This document shows, one piece after another, positions 34,871-46,411 of a stretch of 64,000 nt of DNA. How positions within the stretch are numbered: the stretch's first letter is position 1; the number at the start of each line of letters is the position of its first letter. The DNA comes from Hyphodiscus hymeniophilus (Eukaryota; Ascomycota; Leotiomycetes; Helotiales; Hyphodiscaceae). The stretch is from the NCBI GenBank assembly GCA_016508695.1, contig VNKQ01000012.1:868001-932000 (forward strand), written 5' to 3'. A program made the position numbers and the translations under genes. Under the pieces are notes generated by a model. The model ran no database searches. It had not been told where the DNA came from and saw only the letters and a list, made by a program, of their open reading frames with translations.

Positions 34871-37438
34871 ATGATGGCACCTTCGAATCCTTGCGTCACG
34901 AGCCAGTTACGGCAGCTCATTTACTATCACATCGATAACAGCCTTCTCAAAAATGCTCTCTTCTTTTCCGAGCGTCTGTGTGCTCTCGATCGATCATCCG
35001 AGTCCTCATATCTCCTGGCGCTGTGTCATTTTCGACTTGGCGACAAGCAATCTGCTTACGAATACAGCAAGCCGACAGGATTGAGAGGAACACATCTGGG
35101 GTGTGCCTACGTTTTCGCACAAGCATGTTTGGCCCTGCAGAAATGGAAAGAAGGTATTACGGCATTGGAGAAGAGCAGAGGTCTTTGGGGAGGGAAGAAT
35201 AATTTTGGCAAACATACACATTCGTCACGGCATCCCTACCCTGATGCAGCTGCTGTCACTTGCTTGTTAGGCAAGTTATATTACGGATACGACGACAAGA
35301 ACAAAGCCATCAGCAACTTTGAAGTGGCTCTGAAACTGAATCCTTTCATGTGGGACGCGTTCACGAGTCTCTGCGACATTGGCACGCCGCTCCATGTGCA
35401 AAACATATTTAAGATGAACCCGGAGTTAGAAGCTATCGTCAAGGCTAATACACCGGATCAGGAGGATTCTCAGCCCCAAGCAAGAGATACGACTCTCTCA
35501 ACGATCCATGACCACCATACACAGAATCGACCAGGAACCCGGCCTGCGTCAGTTGTGAGCGAGCCGCCAGATCCATTCAACAATGTGTCGACACGAGGAA
35601 TTACAGGTGGCATTTTCTCGACTCTCGGTCTGTCCCAGAAGGTCAATGCAAGCAGCCCGACCCTGAGCAATATGCCAGCGGCAGGAGGTGGTGGTATTGG
35701 CCCCGAGGTGATGGAAACACCGACAGGTCCGAGTGCTTCGATTGATGTTTCCGTCGTTCAGAGTCGAAGAGACGCAAATGGTGTGTCTGCATATGCCATC
35801 GAGCAACCACCGCAGGCACCGGTACGGAAGAGTCGAACATTACATGCTATTGGAATGGATTTTGCAGACGGAGTCCCTAAAATGAGTCGAGGGGCTACTT
35901 CGAAGCGGCCACACAAAGTACCAGAGCAAGTTGAGGAATCAGCGGCAACTCAGTCGCTACGTATCAACAGCTTGGCAGCTGGAGTTGGAGAGCGGAAGAG
36001 AACCGTGTCAGGGCAAGTCGTGCAGCCTAGACAAACTTCTGAAGATCCAGGAGCGCCGCAACGAAGAAGCGTGAGATTGATAAATCAATTCAGACCTACG
36101 AGTAGTCGAACTCCGGCCAACTCTATTCCATCGACCAGTACAGGTCCCACAATAGGTCTGAATCCAGGACGAGAGTTGAAGAAAGCGAGACCACCAATAT
36201 CGAAAATCATGAGGCCAAGCTCGAGTACTTCAACCGTTGGCAGACAAGTCAGTGGCAACAGGAAGCCCGTCGAGGATTCGATGGATCTAGACCATAAGGA
36301 GCCGCACAAGACATGGATTCATGCTGGCGCAACATCCCACAGACCGTTTGAAAGCGAGCCAGCCAAGCAAGAAGAAGCCCTAAAAATCTTGCTTGAGCTG
36401 TTCAAGAAGTTTGGCAGCGCATACCTTGCACTGTCGCAATTCCGATGTCTAGATGCCTTGCAGATATACAGTTCTTTACCGCGAGCACAGCAAGACACCC
36501 CGTGGGTAATGGCGCAGATGGGACGGGCTCATTATGAGCAAGCGGCTTATGCTGACGCGGAGATCTACTACAAGCGAATCCGGCAAGCTGCACCAACGAG
36601 ATTGGAGGACATGGAGATTTACTCTACTATTCTTTGGCATTTGAAGCGAGAGAGCGAGCTAGCTTTCCTGTCTCATGAGCTTCTCGATGCTTCGTGGTTG
36701 TCACCACAAGCATGGTGCGCAATCGGTAATTCATGGTCGCTTGCCCGAGATCATGAGCAGGCTCTCCGCGCTTTCAAGCGTGCCACGCAACTAGATCCAA
36801 AATTCGCTTATGCCTTCACTCTCCAGGGTCATGAACACGTGGCAAACGAGGAATATGACAAAGCGCTCACAGCATATCGACAGGGTATGGCGGCAGACAA
36901 ACGACATTACAATGCGTGGTACGGTGTTGGTCGAGTATGGGAAAAGCTCGGCAATTACGAGAAGGCTTTCCACCATTTCACATCTGCATCGAGAATCAAC
37001 CCCACAAACGCAGTGTTGATCTGTTGTATCGGAACCGTACTCGAGAAGCAAAAGCGACCACGAGATGCTCTGGCGTATTTTACGCAAGCGACTGAGTTGG
37101 CGCCCAGATCTGCATTGACCAGATTTAAAAAAGCTCGAGCCTTGATGTCTTTAGGCGATACCGATTCTGCATTGAAGGAGTTGATGGTTTTGAAAGATCT
37201 GGCACCTGACGAGGCTATGGTGCATTTCTTGCTTGGAAGATTGTACAAGAGTACAAGAGAAAAAGGATTGGCTGTCCGTCATTTTACGATTGCGCTGAAT
37301 TTGGACCCAAAGGTACACATATCTCACCCCAAAACTTGTCGGGCCAAGCTAACAAACCTTCAGGCCAGTCAACAAATCAAAGAAGCGATCGAAAGTTTGG
37401 AAGACGATGACGAAGATGACGAGAGTATGATGGCTTGA
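34871..37438 (+). CDS. APC3: Anaphase-promoting complex subunit 3 (Cdc27/BimA)
   Basis: Start at ATG 34871 (MMAPSNPCVTSQLRQLIYYH); a further in-frame ATG follows directly. A 51-bp in-frame intron (37313-37363, GTACAC...CTAACAAACCTTCAG) is removed, giving 838 aa. N-terminal TPR repeats (LKNALFFSERLCALDRSS, KAISNFEVALKLNPFMWDAF) precede a disordered Ser/Pro/Arg-rich middle (~200-480). Seven or so C-terminal TPRs then follow (ALRAFKRATQLDPKFAYAF, KALTAYRQGMAADKRHYNAW, YEKAFHHFTSASRINPTNA). This is the Cdc27 layout. As an APC/C scaffold subunit it binds the IR tails of Cdc20/Cdh1 and Apc10, promoting securin and cyclin ubiquitination in the nucleus. The long Ser/Thr-rich loop is the likely phosphorylation platform. 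The tail is acidic (LEDDDEDDESMMA). Confidence 0.95.
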   Translation: MMAPSNPCVTSQLRQLIYYHIDNSLLKNALFFSERLCALDRSSESSYLLALCHFRLGDKQSAYEYSKPTGLRGTHLGCAYVFAQACLALQKWKEGITALEKSRGLWGGKNNFGKHTHSSRHPYPDAAAVTCLLGKLYYGYDDKNKAISNFEVALKLNPFMWDAFTSLCDIGTPLHVQNIFKMNPELEAIVKANTPDQEDSQPQARDTTLSTIHDHHTQNRPGTRPASVVSEPPDPFNNVSTRGITGGIFSTLGLSQKVNASSPTLSNMPAAGGGGIGPEVMETPTGPSASIDVSVVQSRRDANGVSAYAIEQPPQAPVRKSRTLHAIGMDFADGVPKMSRGATSKRPHKVPEQVEESAATQSLRINSLAAGVGERKRTVSGQVVQPRQTSEDPGAPQRRSVRLINQFRPTSSRTPANSIPSTSTGPTIGLNPGRELKKARPPISKIMRPSSSTSTVGRQVSGNRKPVEDSMDLDHKEPHKTWIHAGATSHRPFESEPAKQEEALKILLELFKKFGSAYLALSQFRCLDALQIYSSLPRAQQDTPWVMAQMGRAHYEQAAYADAEIYYKRIRQAAPTRLEDMEIYSTILWHLKRESELAFLSHELLDASWLSPQAWCAIGNSWSLARDHEQALRAFKRATQLDPKFAYAFTLQGHEHVANEEYDKALTAYRQGMAADKRHYNAWYGVGRVWEKLGNYEKAFHHFTSASRINPTNAVLICCIGTVLEKQKRPRDALAYFTQATELAPRSALTRFKKARALMSLGDTDSALKELMVLKDLAPDEAMVHFLLGRLYKSTREKGLAVRHFTIALNLDPKVHISHPKTCRAKLTNLQASQQIKEAIESLEDDDEDDESMMA

Positions 37439-38568
37439 CCTCACCCAACGAACACGAACCACTTCACGAAACGAAACATATTATTATCCAACTCCTGCCA
37501 CCAATTCTGACTCACTATTCCCGCGCATATTAATAGAACGTCTCTTTGGGCGTCACAACACGATTGATGATACGATAGTAAGGATTGAATTGAAGCATCT
37601 GCATAGGGAGGCGTTTGGGCGGGTTCCCTCGTGGACGGTGGTTTTCCATGGAACACCGGTTTTACTCATAGCGAACGGTGTTTGTACATAAGCTTGGTCT
37701 TACGGTCCGGTCTTTGGCATGCATACACAGGTCTGGAGGGTGCGATGTCTTGATAAGACTTCTGATGGGTTGTGGGCAATGAATGAAAGACGACCTTTGA
37801 ACCTTTTGACTCTGTATCTTCATCTTAGCGAGCCTTTCAAAGTGACCTACCTCATTCTCTATATCATTACGCCTACTTTCCAGAGCTCATTGCATTATGC
37901 GTTAGTTAGCGGTCTAGCCGGTTCGGAAATCATGTTCATCCTCCCTCTTGTCACGAGGTTCAGACGGTATTTCGGGTCGAAGAGAATCCTTATCACCGGA
38001 GCTGTTGGAAGGTATAATACGGCTACCTGTACAACCTTCTCCACGTCGCTGGTGGCCCGAATCTGTGCCCACTTTCCTCACTCTGCTCACTTGTTTACTC
38101 TACACAAACTTTCATATCCTTTGAATAAGTGAGTTAAATAAATTGCTGGATTCAGGTTTCTTGAGGTGGAACCATCTTTCTTGCTCTATGCAATTTGGAA
38201 CTACATTGTTTGAGATCTACTGTCCGCAGATCTGATTCAGAATCCGCCTTTTTGAAGGCATAGGGTGATAATCAGGGAGTCAACAGGACAACATCATTCG
38301 GACATGAATGCTCACAACTTTCACTAAGATTTCTTGCTAGATATATATCGTTATTGCGAGCACGTTATAAACTTATGCTGATTCGGCTCGTCTAATAGCA
38401 ATACACCAATCGTGCTGGGAGCAAAATGCCAACAGATTGAGTACATATGAGCAATTGACGAGACCAAATTCTGAAATCCATTGGAATTTTCAGAGTGCAA
38501 GTTTTACCCGAAAAGAATACATTATCCATCGTTTCATGTCAGACATTACAAGCTCTTCAGGAAGGCCA
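37439..38568. other. Convergent intergenic region
   Basis: 1.1 kb between two convergent stops. An ATG-initiated 137-codon frame at 37719-38132 (+) has no recognisable features beyond a few hydrophobic stretches and is not called. Confidence 0.45.
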
Positions 38569-41362
38569 TCACTGCTTCCACTGAAAATATAACGCGGTCA
38601 CTAAGGCTACCCAGAACGCCACAATCCATGCCTCAATCCCAAACCCTCCTGATACATCTTTCCTCGCAATTGCATATATAACCGAAATGATTCCACTGAC
38701 AATAACCACAATTAAACTCAATAGGGTGATCCAAACCATGTTTGGTCCCTCGATTATATGAACTCCCCATCCAATAACATCTTTCTCAACCTCCGTCGTT
38801 TTCCGAACGTCAAGCAGACTTCGCTCTAGCTTCTTGGGGAAACGATCGAACCATTTCCTTCCCCGCGGTGATCCCTCAATGGTGTGAGAGTTCAGGTAGT
38901 GAAGGAACGCTTTTGAAGGGATCGGAGGTTGGGGGATTAGCGGACAAGGCCTGTATTCGTATTTTCTCGATCGCACTTCATCCTCTGGTGGAATGCTAGG
39001 TGGTTCTTCTCGTATGTCTACCCGATGAGAATCCTCAACCGAGAACTTCCCAATGGGTTATTAGTTTTTGTGTTTTTTTTAGCTCCAGACATCCATCGAA
39101 ATCACATCACCAGATCCGGCTTTTCAAGAATGAACACGCTTGAAGTACGTACCTGGACAAACTGGATGTACTGAGGCTGGAATAGGAAAAGTTTCATGGC
39201 TCTGAGCTTGAACCCCCGAAGTGCGTGATACTTCTCTCTGACTTCTTCAAACAGCTTGCTGTCTGTAGTGACTTTGGAGACGTCAATCTCACCAAGACTC
39301 GTAAAACGTTCCCGTCACCCCGTGTGTCTATGCACAGCGCAACATATTTTCTCTGGTCATTTAACACCATCCTAGTTTGCTGTTGAGAAATACTGCTAGC
39401 TGTATCCGTTGTTGCTGGAGGTACGGAACGTGCACTCATCTAATCCCTGATCAGCATGTTTCGATTCGCGGGCCCAGCAACCATCCAAGATTGCTGTACC
39501 TTGGACAGTTTTGTAGCTTCATGATTTGGAGTGTTAACAGGTGAGCGTAGAGAGAAATCAGGCGAAGGGACAGGACCATCATTCTGTGTCGCCTTGATGG
39601 CAGTTTGCGTCCCACCTGGGTTTGAATGCTTTGGTATGGATTTTATATTTTGCAGAGAATTTGCGAACATGTCCAGTTGATCGGAGTTGCCGAGTTCAAA
39701 GTCTCCATAAAGCCAAACACCACACTCCTAAATCAATATTAGTCACTTCTTACCGGGCAAAAACGCGACCTTACTCACGCATCTCCATTCGAATCGTTTG
39801 AAACCAGATGGTATCTTTGGTCTTAGTAGACGATCCACTCTTTTACAGATGCCTTCAAAAACCCCTCCGTGCTAGCTTCTTCCGTTTGTACAGCTTCTTC
39901 CTTCAAATGGCTCGTGTCCTTAGGCACATCGAGCTCTGACTTGGTTAACTGAGTGGATTGCTCTAGCATCTTCTCAACACCTCTCCTGAATGTTTCAAAA
40001 GCCTTGCTTTCTACGAGAAACTGCTGTACCCTTTCGAGATGCACTAAATCATCAGGGTCATCATCGTCACTTGAGCTGCCTTCTTGTGACTCTTTCATGA
40101 CCATTTTACTCGAACTACCTCCCGAGGGATCATTAGCTGCTACCGACGTGATTTTCAGCCATTGTTCGAGTAAACGTCTTTTTACCTGCCCATCTAACTC
40201 CTGGGAGGTTGCTAGCAAACTGTCCGATTCTGACTTGTATATGGCAACATATAATTTGTACGCAACCTTTCTCCTGTATCGAAGAATAAACCGGCCCGCT
40301 GTCTTTTCTAGAAATGAACCCGCTTCCGCAGAGATATCCCGAGAGTACTGAGTAAGAAGAACAAAAAGTATATCTCTGCAGTTCTGTGGTGAAACATGCC
40401 GGCAGACCTCGGTGTACATCGGTTGCAAGCTACGATTCTCTAGGAAAAGAATGACGAATTGATCTACGGCACCTAAAGGATCTGCCACAGATGAAACTGA
40501 GGATAAACTTCCAGAGTCAGATAAGATATCCTCGTTTTCGGTGGATATCTGGGAAGTTGTATACGAGCCGGAGCCGTCGTTGTTTGGAAGATTTTCTCGT
40601 GAGACAAATGAAAACCCCCCAACAGCTAGGAAGTTCTTTGTAAACCTTTTACATTGTTCATAGACAGTTCCGAATGCTTCGTCTGAGCTACTGTACGGAT
40701 CTTTGATGTTTTCCGCATCTGAGGGCCGGCCCATATTTTTGGTCGCAAATTGTCCGAACATCATGATTTTGGCCCGCGAATCAGATGATTCTTTCTTAAA
40801 CCGCAATAGCTCGTCATAGGCAAACCAATCCACTGCGAATATGAATGTGAACATTTCAAGATCTTCTGCTTGAACTGCCGCTGCTTCAGAACATGTGTCG
40901 CGGCGTCTTATAAAAGTGTGGTTGACTTACTGCCCGAGAACGGTGTGTCAAGTTTGAAGGCACCCAATGCCCTCGTAACGTAGTTGCTGTTCTCTCGTCC
41001 ATCAGAGAGCCAACATGTGCATGCATACCGCAAGAGTCGATGATGTCAAATAATCCGCCTGCCACTGAAGATGCATAGTAATGGAAAACAGCTTCAGCCA
41101 TTGGTGACCGACAAAGATTTCCGGAATCCACAAACAGTACTGAGATACTGTATGGGACGATAGGTTTTATGTTCATTACCTTTGTCCTCCCTGATGGTAC
41201 CATCCTAATATCGAACGCTACTTTCTCCCACTCCTGAAGAATGAAGAGACCGCTACCTGCAACCTCATCCTTGTGAACGAAAACGTCTTCACTAAGTCCA
41301 TCGACCTCAATGAAGCCGTAGCCTTTGTCCGAGTTGTACCACTTCACGATTCCAGTAGGCAT
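38569..41362 (-). CDS. Cold-shock domain + inactive LMW tyrosine phosphatase + long fungal C-terminal region with two TM segments
   Basis: Exons inferred: 41362-40931, 40874-39779, 39727-39500, 39439-39153, 39045-38569 (about 840 aa). Residues 4-66 are a cold-shock domain with RNP1 KGYGFIEV and RNP2 DVFVH. Residues ~73-240 are a low-molecular-weight tyrosine phosphatase: VLFVDSGNLCRSPMAEAVF, MDERTATTLRGHW, FTFIFAVDWFAYDEL, IKDPYSSSDEAF. The catalytic Cys of C-X5-R is Asp79, so the phosphatase is probably dead although R85 and the DP acid remain. Next come a helical region (VDQFVILFLENRSLQPMYTE), an acidic linker, a C-x-C segment (RFEWRCECGVWLYGDFE) and two C-terminal TM helices. The frame slips by one base near 39303-39306 (A4) and 39857-39865 (A5/C4), and at the first splice junction. 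These may be homopolymer miscalls or real decay. An RNA-linked sensor on a membrane is a possible role only. Confidence 0.7.
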
Positions 41363-42386
41363 TTTGAGGGGCTTGGTTCAAGACTCCAGCGAGCGACACG
41401 GTGGATAATTCCGATGGACGTAATATCTCTATCAGCTGTGTGGTAAAGCAGAAAGACACAGGAGGTGTAGCAAAAAAGAGGTGACTTGGTATGAGTTCCA
41501 AGAGAGGCAGAGGGCTGCAAAGGAAGATGGCGCACGCATAATTGCTTCTGATCAAGCCTACCCATCTAATCACTCACATGCTTCAAAGTAGGGCGGTCGG
41601 CAGCACTCACTGGCGACAATCCGGTGAAGCCTGTGATGCAGACTACCTTAGGCAGCCAAGCTCTTCTCTGCTCACCGAAAGCCGATGCTTTCATACGGAG
41701 AACGCTGAAGTTGAGGGAATAGCACTGTTGTACCAAACAATGAACCCCCTTCAACTCCTATTACGCTCCCGGAGGTATCACGTGATACCCAATACCCAAT
41801 ACCCCTTCTTGTCCAGCCTTGCTCTCCGGCTACTACAGACACATGGTATCCTCCCTGCGCCCAAGCCTATGTTGTCAGCTGGCCAAACAATCCGTCAGTC
41901 GTTTCGAGTTGAGATTGGGACCATATCTCCCGCCAATGATGCTTGTATACTTACTTGATCGAAAGTAGACTCTTACTCAAAGACATTGAATGGTTCGGGC
42001 TCTAGTACTCAATTTTAGGAAATCCACAAATCCTCCAACGTGGTGAGAAGAGAGGGTTTATGAAAGACAGCCGGATTGTAGAACACAATCTATTGCCGAG
42101 ACGGGAAAAGGGGCAGGCGACGGACGCTTCTTTAGCGGACTTTGCTGCAATACAGTAACTGAAACCTTAGCAATCAGGCGCTACTGGACGGCTTTTTGGG
42201 TCCACCAGGTCCGTCTGAATGATCTCGAAGCGGAACTCGACAGCATCTTCAATTCCACCTCACGCTCTCTATATGGCTTGAACAGCTATGACAATCCATA
42301 ACACACCAATTTGTTGATGTCGAGATTATTAGAGGCATTGCGCCTCAAACCTTTTACCTTCTATACCGCCTAGACCAGGAGTCCCA
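41363..42386. promoter_or_regulatory. Divergent promoter region (composite gene / PIK1)
   Basis: 1.0 kb between divergent starts, likely containing both promoters and the PIK1 5' leader. A 138-codon plus-strand frame (41542-41958) lacks any supporting feature. Confidence 0.45.
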
Positions 42387-45300
42387 ATGTCTTGGGACCT
42401 TCTCAAGCGGTTCATTGAGAGTGACGTTTTCAATCAGAACCCCTTTCTTTCTGTAGCTTACCTTTCGTAAGGAGACCCCTCTTCTACAGAAAATCCACCA
42501 GCGCTGATGCCTGTGCAGGCGATACGCCGACCATGTCGGCATTCATTATGTTCTTTGCTCGAAGCTGCGACAGTTCTCCTACGAAGAAATTGAGTTCTTT
42601 CTACCGCAGCTATGCCACCTCATAATCAGCGTCGACAATGAATCTATGGCACTGGAGGAGTTTATATTAGATCTTTGCGAAGAATCTGTGAATGCAGCGC
42701 TGCTGGTGCGGCTCCCGGTACTCCAAAGCAATCTAGCTAGCTGATTTGTGTAATAGACATTCTGGCTCTTTCAAACATACCTGCACGACCTCTCCTCGAA
42801 TCCGCAATCCGAGGCGTTTAAAACATGTAGAAGGGTTTACAATAAGGTCCAACACATTGTGTTCGGGGTGGCAGAGCCGGCACGGCATGAGAAAATCAAC
42901 GAAAACGTTCTTCCAGTCACGGTGCTCGCAAGCTTTGTTCTGGCTAGTATAGCAGTTCCATTCCTTCCGCGATGGGCTGGTCCACTAGCTATTGCACAGG
43001 CACGCAAGCCCTCGTCGACTGGGGATGTCATCGCGGATACAAGCCAGACGCAGCAGAAGATTGCTCGGAGCCATACCACAACACCGGGCTCAACACGGAC
43101 AAGAAAGACAAGGGAGGCCGGAAGGATTGCAAGCGCTCCAAACAGTGCACACACTTTGCAGACTCGTCCGAAGCCTGGGAGAGCTAATTCCCTCACAAGA
43201 CCGCAATCATCCACTTTCAATCGAAGGGGCCCGAATGACCATCATAGGCCCGCGCTTCTTGATTTGCAAGTTGCCGATGCTCGACTCAGTTCTTCATCTC
43301 TCCCTCTACCAGAGATTCGGTCTCCGAGGATGGTAACCAGACCCTCTACTCCAGCCACAGCTGGTTTGATCCAGCGACCAACACACCTCAACAACAGAAA
43401 AGACTCTCATATTGGACGGCCCCTGACACCTTCTGTTCTTTCTTTTGAGCAGAAAGCCAAATTATTGAGACAAAACTATTTCCGCTGTGAAACACAATTT
43501 ATAACAGCCCTTGAAGACATTTCAAATCGTTTAGTGATTGTACCCAAACCTGCGCGCCTCAGCGCGTTGCGTGCTGAGCTTGCTCTCATTGCTCAGGATC
43601 TACCAGCGGAAGTGGACATTCCTGTAATATGTCCTGCAACACTGGTGGGTGGAATACCAAGCAAGAGTCGGCATCATCGTATTGTTCGTCTGAATCCTGC
43701 AGAAGCAACTGTCCTGAACAGCGCAGAGAAAGTACCATATCTTTTGATGGTGGAAGTCTTGCACGAAGATTTTTCATTCGACCCAGATACCGCGGAAAAC
43801 CAGAGGCTACTGACGAAATTACTTTCCGAGCAAGGCACGGGTAGGCGGCGCATCTTCGATCTTTCTGAATCTGCGCGCGTGTTCAGTGGTGCGAAGTCCC
43901 CAGAGAATGCACCAGACAGCATTTTTGAACCTTTCTCGGGAGACCTTGGAAGCTCCCCATTGATCAAGGCGTACGACGACAGCTCAAGAGCTAAAGAAAA
44001 CGCACCGGGACAACCGCACCAGAATTCCAATGGCACAACAGCTTTATCCACCTTGTCTGGACTGGCAACTCCAAGGACATCTGGAACATCAACATCACGG
44101 TCAAGCAGCCCAGGACCCGTTCGAAAGATGACCTTTCCAGGCAATGGTAGATCTGGTGCTGCTGATCAACCAGACTTCTCTGCATTGGCTACTCACATGA
44201 GAACCGCATCCCAGATGCTGGCACAGCTTGATTCAACGAGTGGAAAACGGCCAAAGAGTGAGGTTGCTGCGATCAGGGCCAAGATTATTGCTAGCATGCA
44301 GAGCTTGGAAGAACAAAGTTTTGACACTGACGACATCACCCATGCTCCAACTTTCGACATTATAATGGCGAATGCAAACGCTGTGGCTGCGAATGTTGGA
44401 CCTGATGATATCATTGATGATAATACTTCCGAATCTGGCCTGGATAGCAGTGCTGGAGCTGCACGAATGGAGAACGATCAGAAAACTGGTGGCGTGCGAA
44501 GAAAGGGAGATCGAGATGATCCCAGTGCAGCAACATTTGGCGAAGCATGGAACGATAAGAAGGAACGGATCCGAAAGTCTTCGCCGTATGGATGGATGAA
44601 AAATTGGGACGTTCTCAGTGTCATTGTGAAGACTGGTGCAGACCTGAGACAAGAAGCATTTGCTTGCCAGCTCATACAAGTCTGCGATAAGATTTGGCAG
44701 GATGCCCAAACGCCTGTCTGGGTCAAGCACATGCGAATCCTGGTGACAGGTGAATCTTCTGGTCTCATCGAAACCATCACAAACGGTGTCTCGCTCCACT
44801 CTCTAAAGCGAAGCTTGACCTTAGCCACGATCGAAGCTGGACAGAATCCTCGAGGACGGATTGCGACCTTGAAAGATCATTTCGTTAAGACCTTCGGTTC
44901 TTCAGAGAGTGATGCGTACAAAGCTGCAGAGGACGCTTTCAAGAGGTCTTTGGCAGCTTACAGCATCATCTCCTACATTCTGCAACTTAAGGATCGACAC
45001 AATGGCAACGTTCTCATCGATAACGAGGGACATATCATACATATAGACTTCGGATTCATGCTTTCTAATTCTCCCGGGTCTGTGGGTTTCGAAGCTGCAC
45101 CTTTCAAGTTGACCCAAGATTATGTTGATGTTCTGGGTGGTGTTGGATCGCCCGGATTTGATGACTATAAGAAGCTGTGCAAGCAAGCATTCCAAGCTCT
45201 TCGACGATCAGCTGATCATCTGATCGACTTGGTCAGCATGATGGGCAAAGAATCAAAAATGCCGTGCTTCTCCTACGGTGTTCACCAAGCCACAAATAGC

Positions 45301-45491
45301 CTACGCCAACGCTTTCAGCTTCAGATGAGTGCCGACGAAGCCGAGCAGTTTGTCGAAACGGACTTGATTGGGAAGTCCTTGGGAAGTTACTATACTCGGC
45401 TGTAAGGCTGCCTTTCCAGTTATTTGCAAACTCTCAGCTAATTTTCAAAAGTTACGATACATTTCAGTACAGGACACAAGGCATATACTAG
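42387..45491 (+). CDS. PIK1: Phosphatidylinositol 4-kinase Pik1, 983 aa
   Basis: Four exons: 42387-42466, 42519-42705, 42757-45401, 45452-45491; introns 52, 51 and 50 bp, all in phase. The start MSWDLLKRFIESDVFNQNPF leads into the N-terminal lipid-kinase-unique helical region (FFLPQLCHLIISVDNESMA). A Ser/Pro-rich disordered middle follows. The C-terminal PI3K/PI4K catalytic domain has VPYLLMVEVLHEDF, the catalytic loop DRHNGNVLID (D835) and IDFGFMLS (D853). The short last exon supplies the conserved end LYDTFQYRTQGIY; without it the frame stops two codons early. Pik1 makes PI4P at the Golgi (and nucleus), driving secretion, normally with the calcium sensor Frq1 bound to its N-terminal half. 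Length is close to fungal relatives. Confidence 0.95.
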
Positions 45492-46411
45492 GAGATGGAA
45501 CTGTTAAGACTCGCTGGGTATGCTGGGGCGTTGGATATGATGCATTTACAAGCTTCACAGCGATCCTGAGGCCTCATGCAAATGTGAGAGAATTTTTCTT
45601 GTGAGTGAGAGGAGCGCGATGCTGCTAGGCGCATCGAGACCTCCCTATGAGACAGATGACTGCATGCTGGAGTAATTTCGGAACAACTGAAGAGATCATA
45701 TTATCTGCTACTTTGGCCATAAAGTTGTGCCCAAATTACTACTCCTCTTCGCTCAGTGATAGCGATGAAAACATCATCGATGACGTTCGATTTCTTCCCA
45801 ACTTGCAGGTACATAAATACATCACCTACCGGAGCTATTTCATGCTCACTGCACGGATCGTAACAATTCAGGCCAAATCGACTCATGTGTGCTTATTCTT
45901 CGATGATTGAAAGCGTGTTGAAGCGAGGTGAAATATCTGGAGCTCTAAGGAACCCGCGCTAGCCGCTCTTCCTGTATTTTCTTGATAAATGAGAGAGTGA
46001 ATACATCGTGAGCGACCTGGATCAGCGAAGCATATGGGATTTATCTCTAGTCACCTTGATCACAGGTCGAAATATTCAGAATAAATGCTATTATCTATCA
46101 ACGGACGTTTACGACCAGAGACGAGATTTGAGCAGCCTTTCCGCCAGACAAAATCGTCTCTCCATTCACCTCTTCACTCTTGCCGCTGCCTAGGCGTTGT
46201 GGAGTGTGACTTTTGAGGCACTAGCACGCGATTCATAGATATTTAAGAACGTATGCGAGATACACAAGGCCTTGATTAGCACTCAGTCGACCTCAATTTA
46301 GTGCATCGAATCCTGAGCAACGTCTCTGATCTTATCATCAGCGATCGTACTCTCAACACACGATCCACACATCAGTTCTTTCGAGTCTCGAGTCTCTACT
46401 CTCGAAATATC
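45492..46411. other. Intergenic between PIK1 and the next plus-strand gene
   Basis: 920 bp with PIK1 3' sequence and the upstream region of the 389-aa protein gene. No supported reading frame. Confidence 0.5.

Noticed and set aside
37719..38132. 137-codon plus-strand frame after APC3
   Set aside because: Has an ATG and some hydrophobic stretches but no recognisable domain; it lies in a convergent 3' region, so chance is likely.
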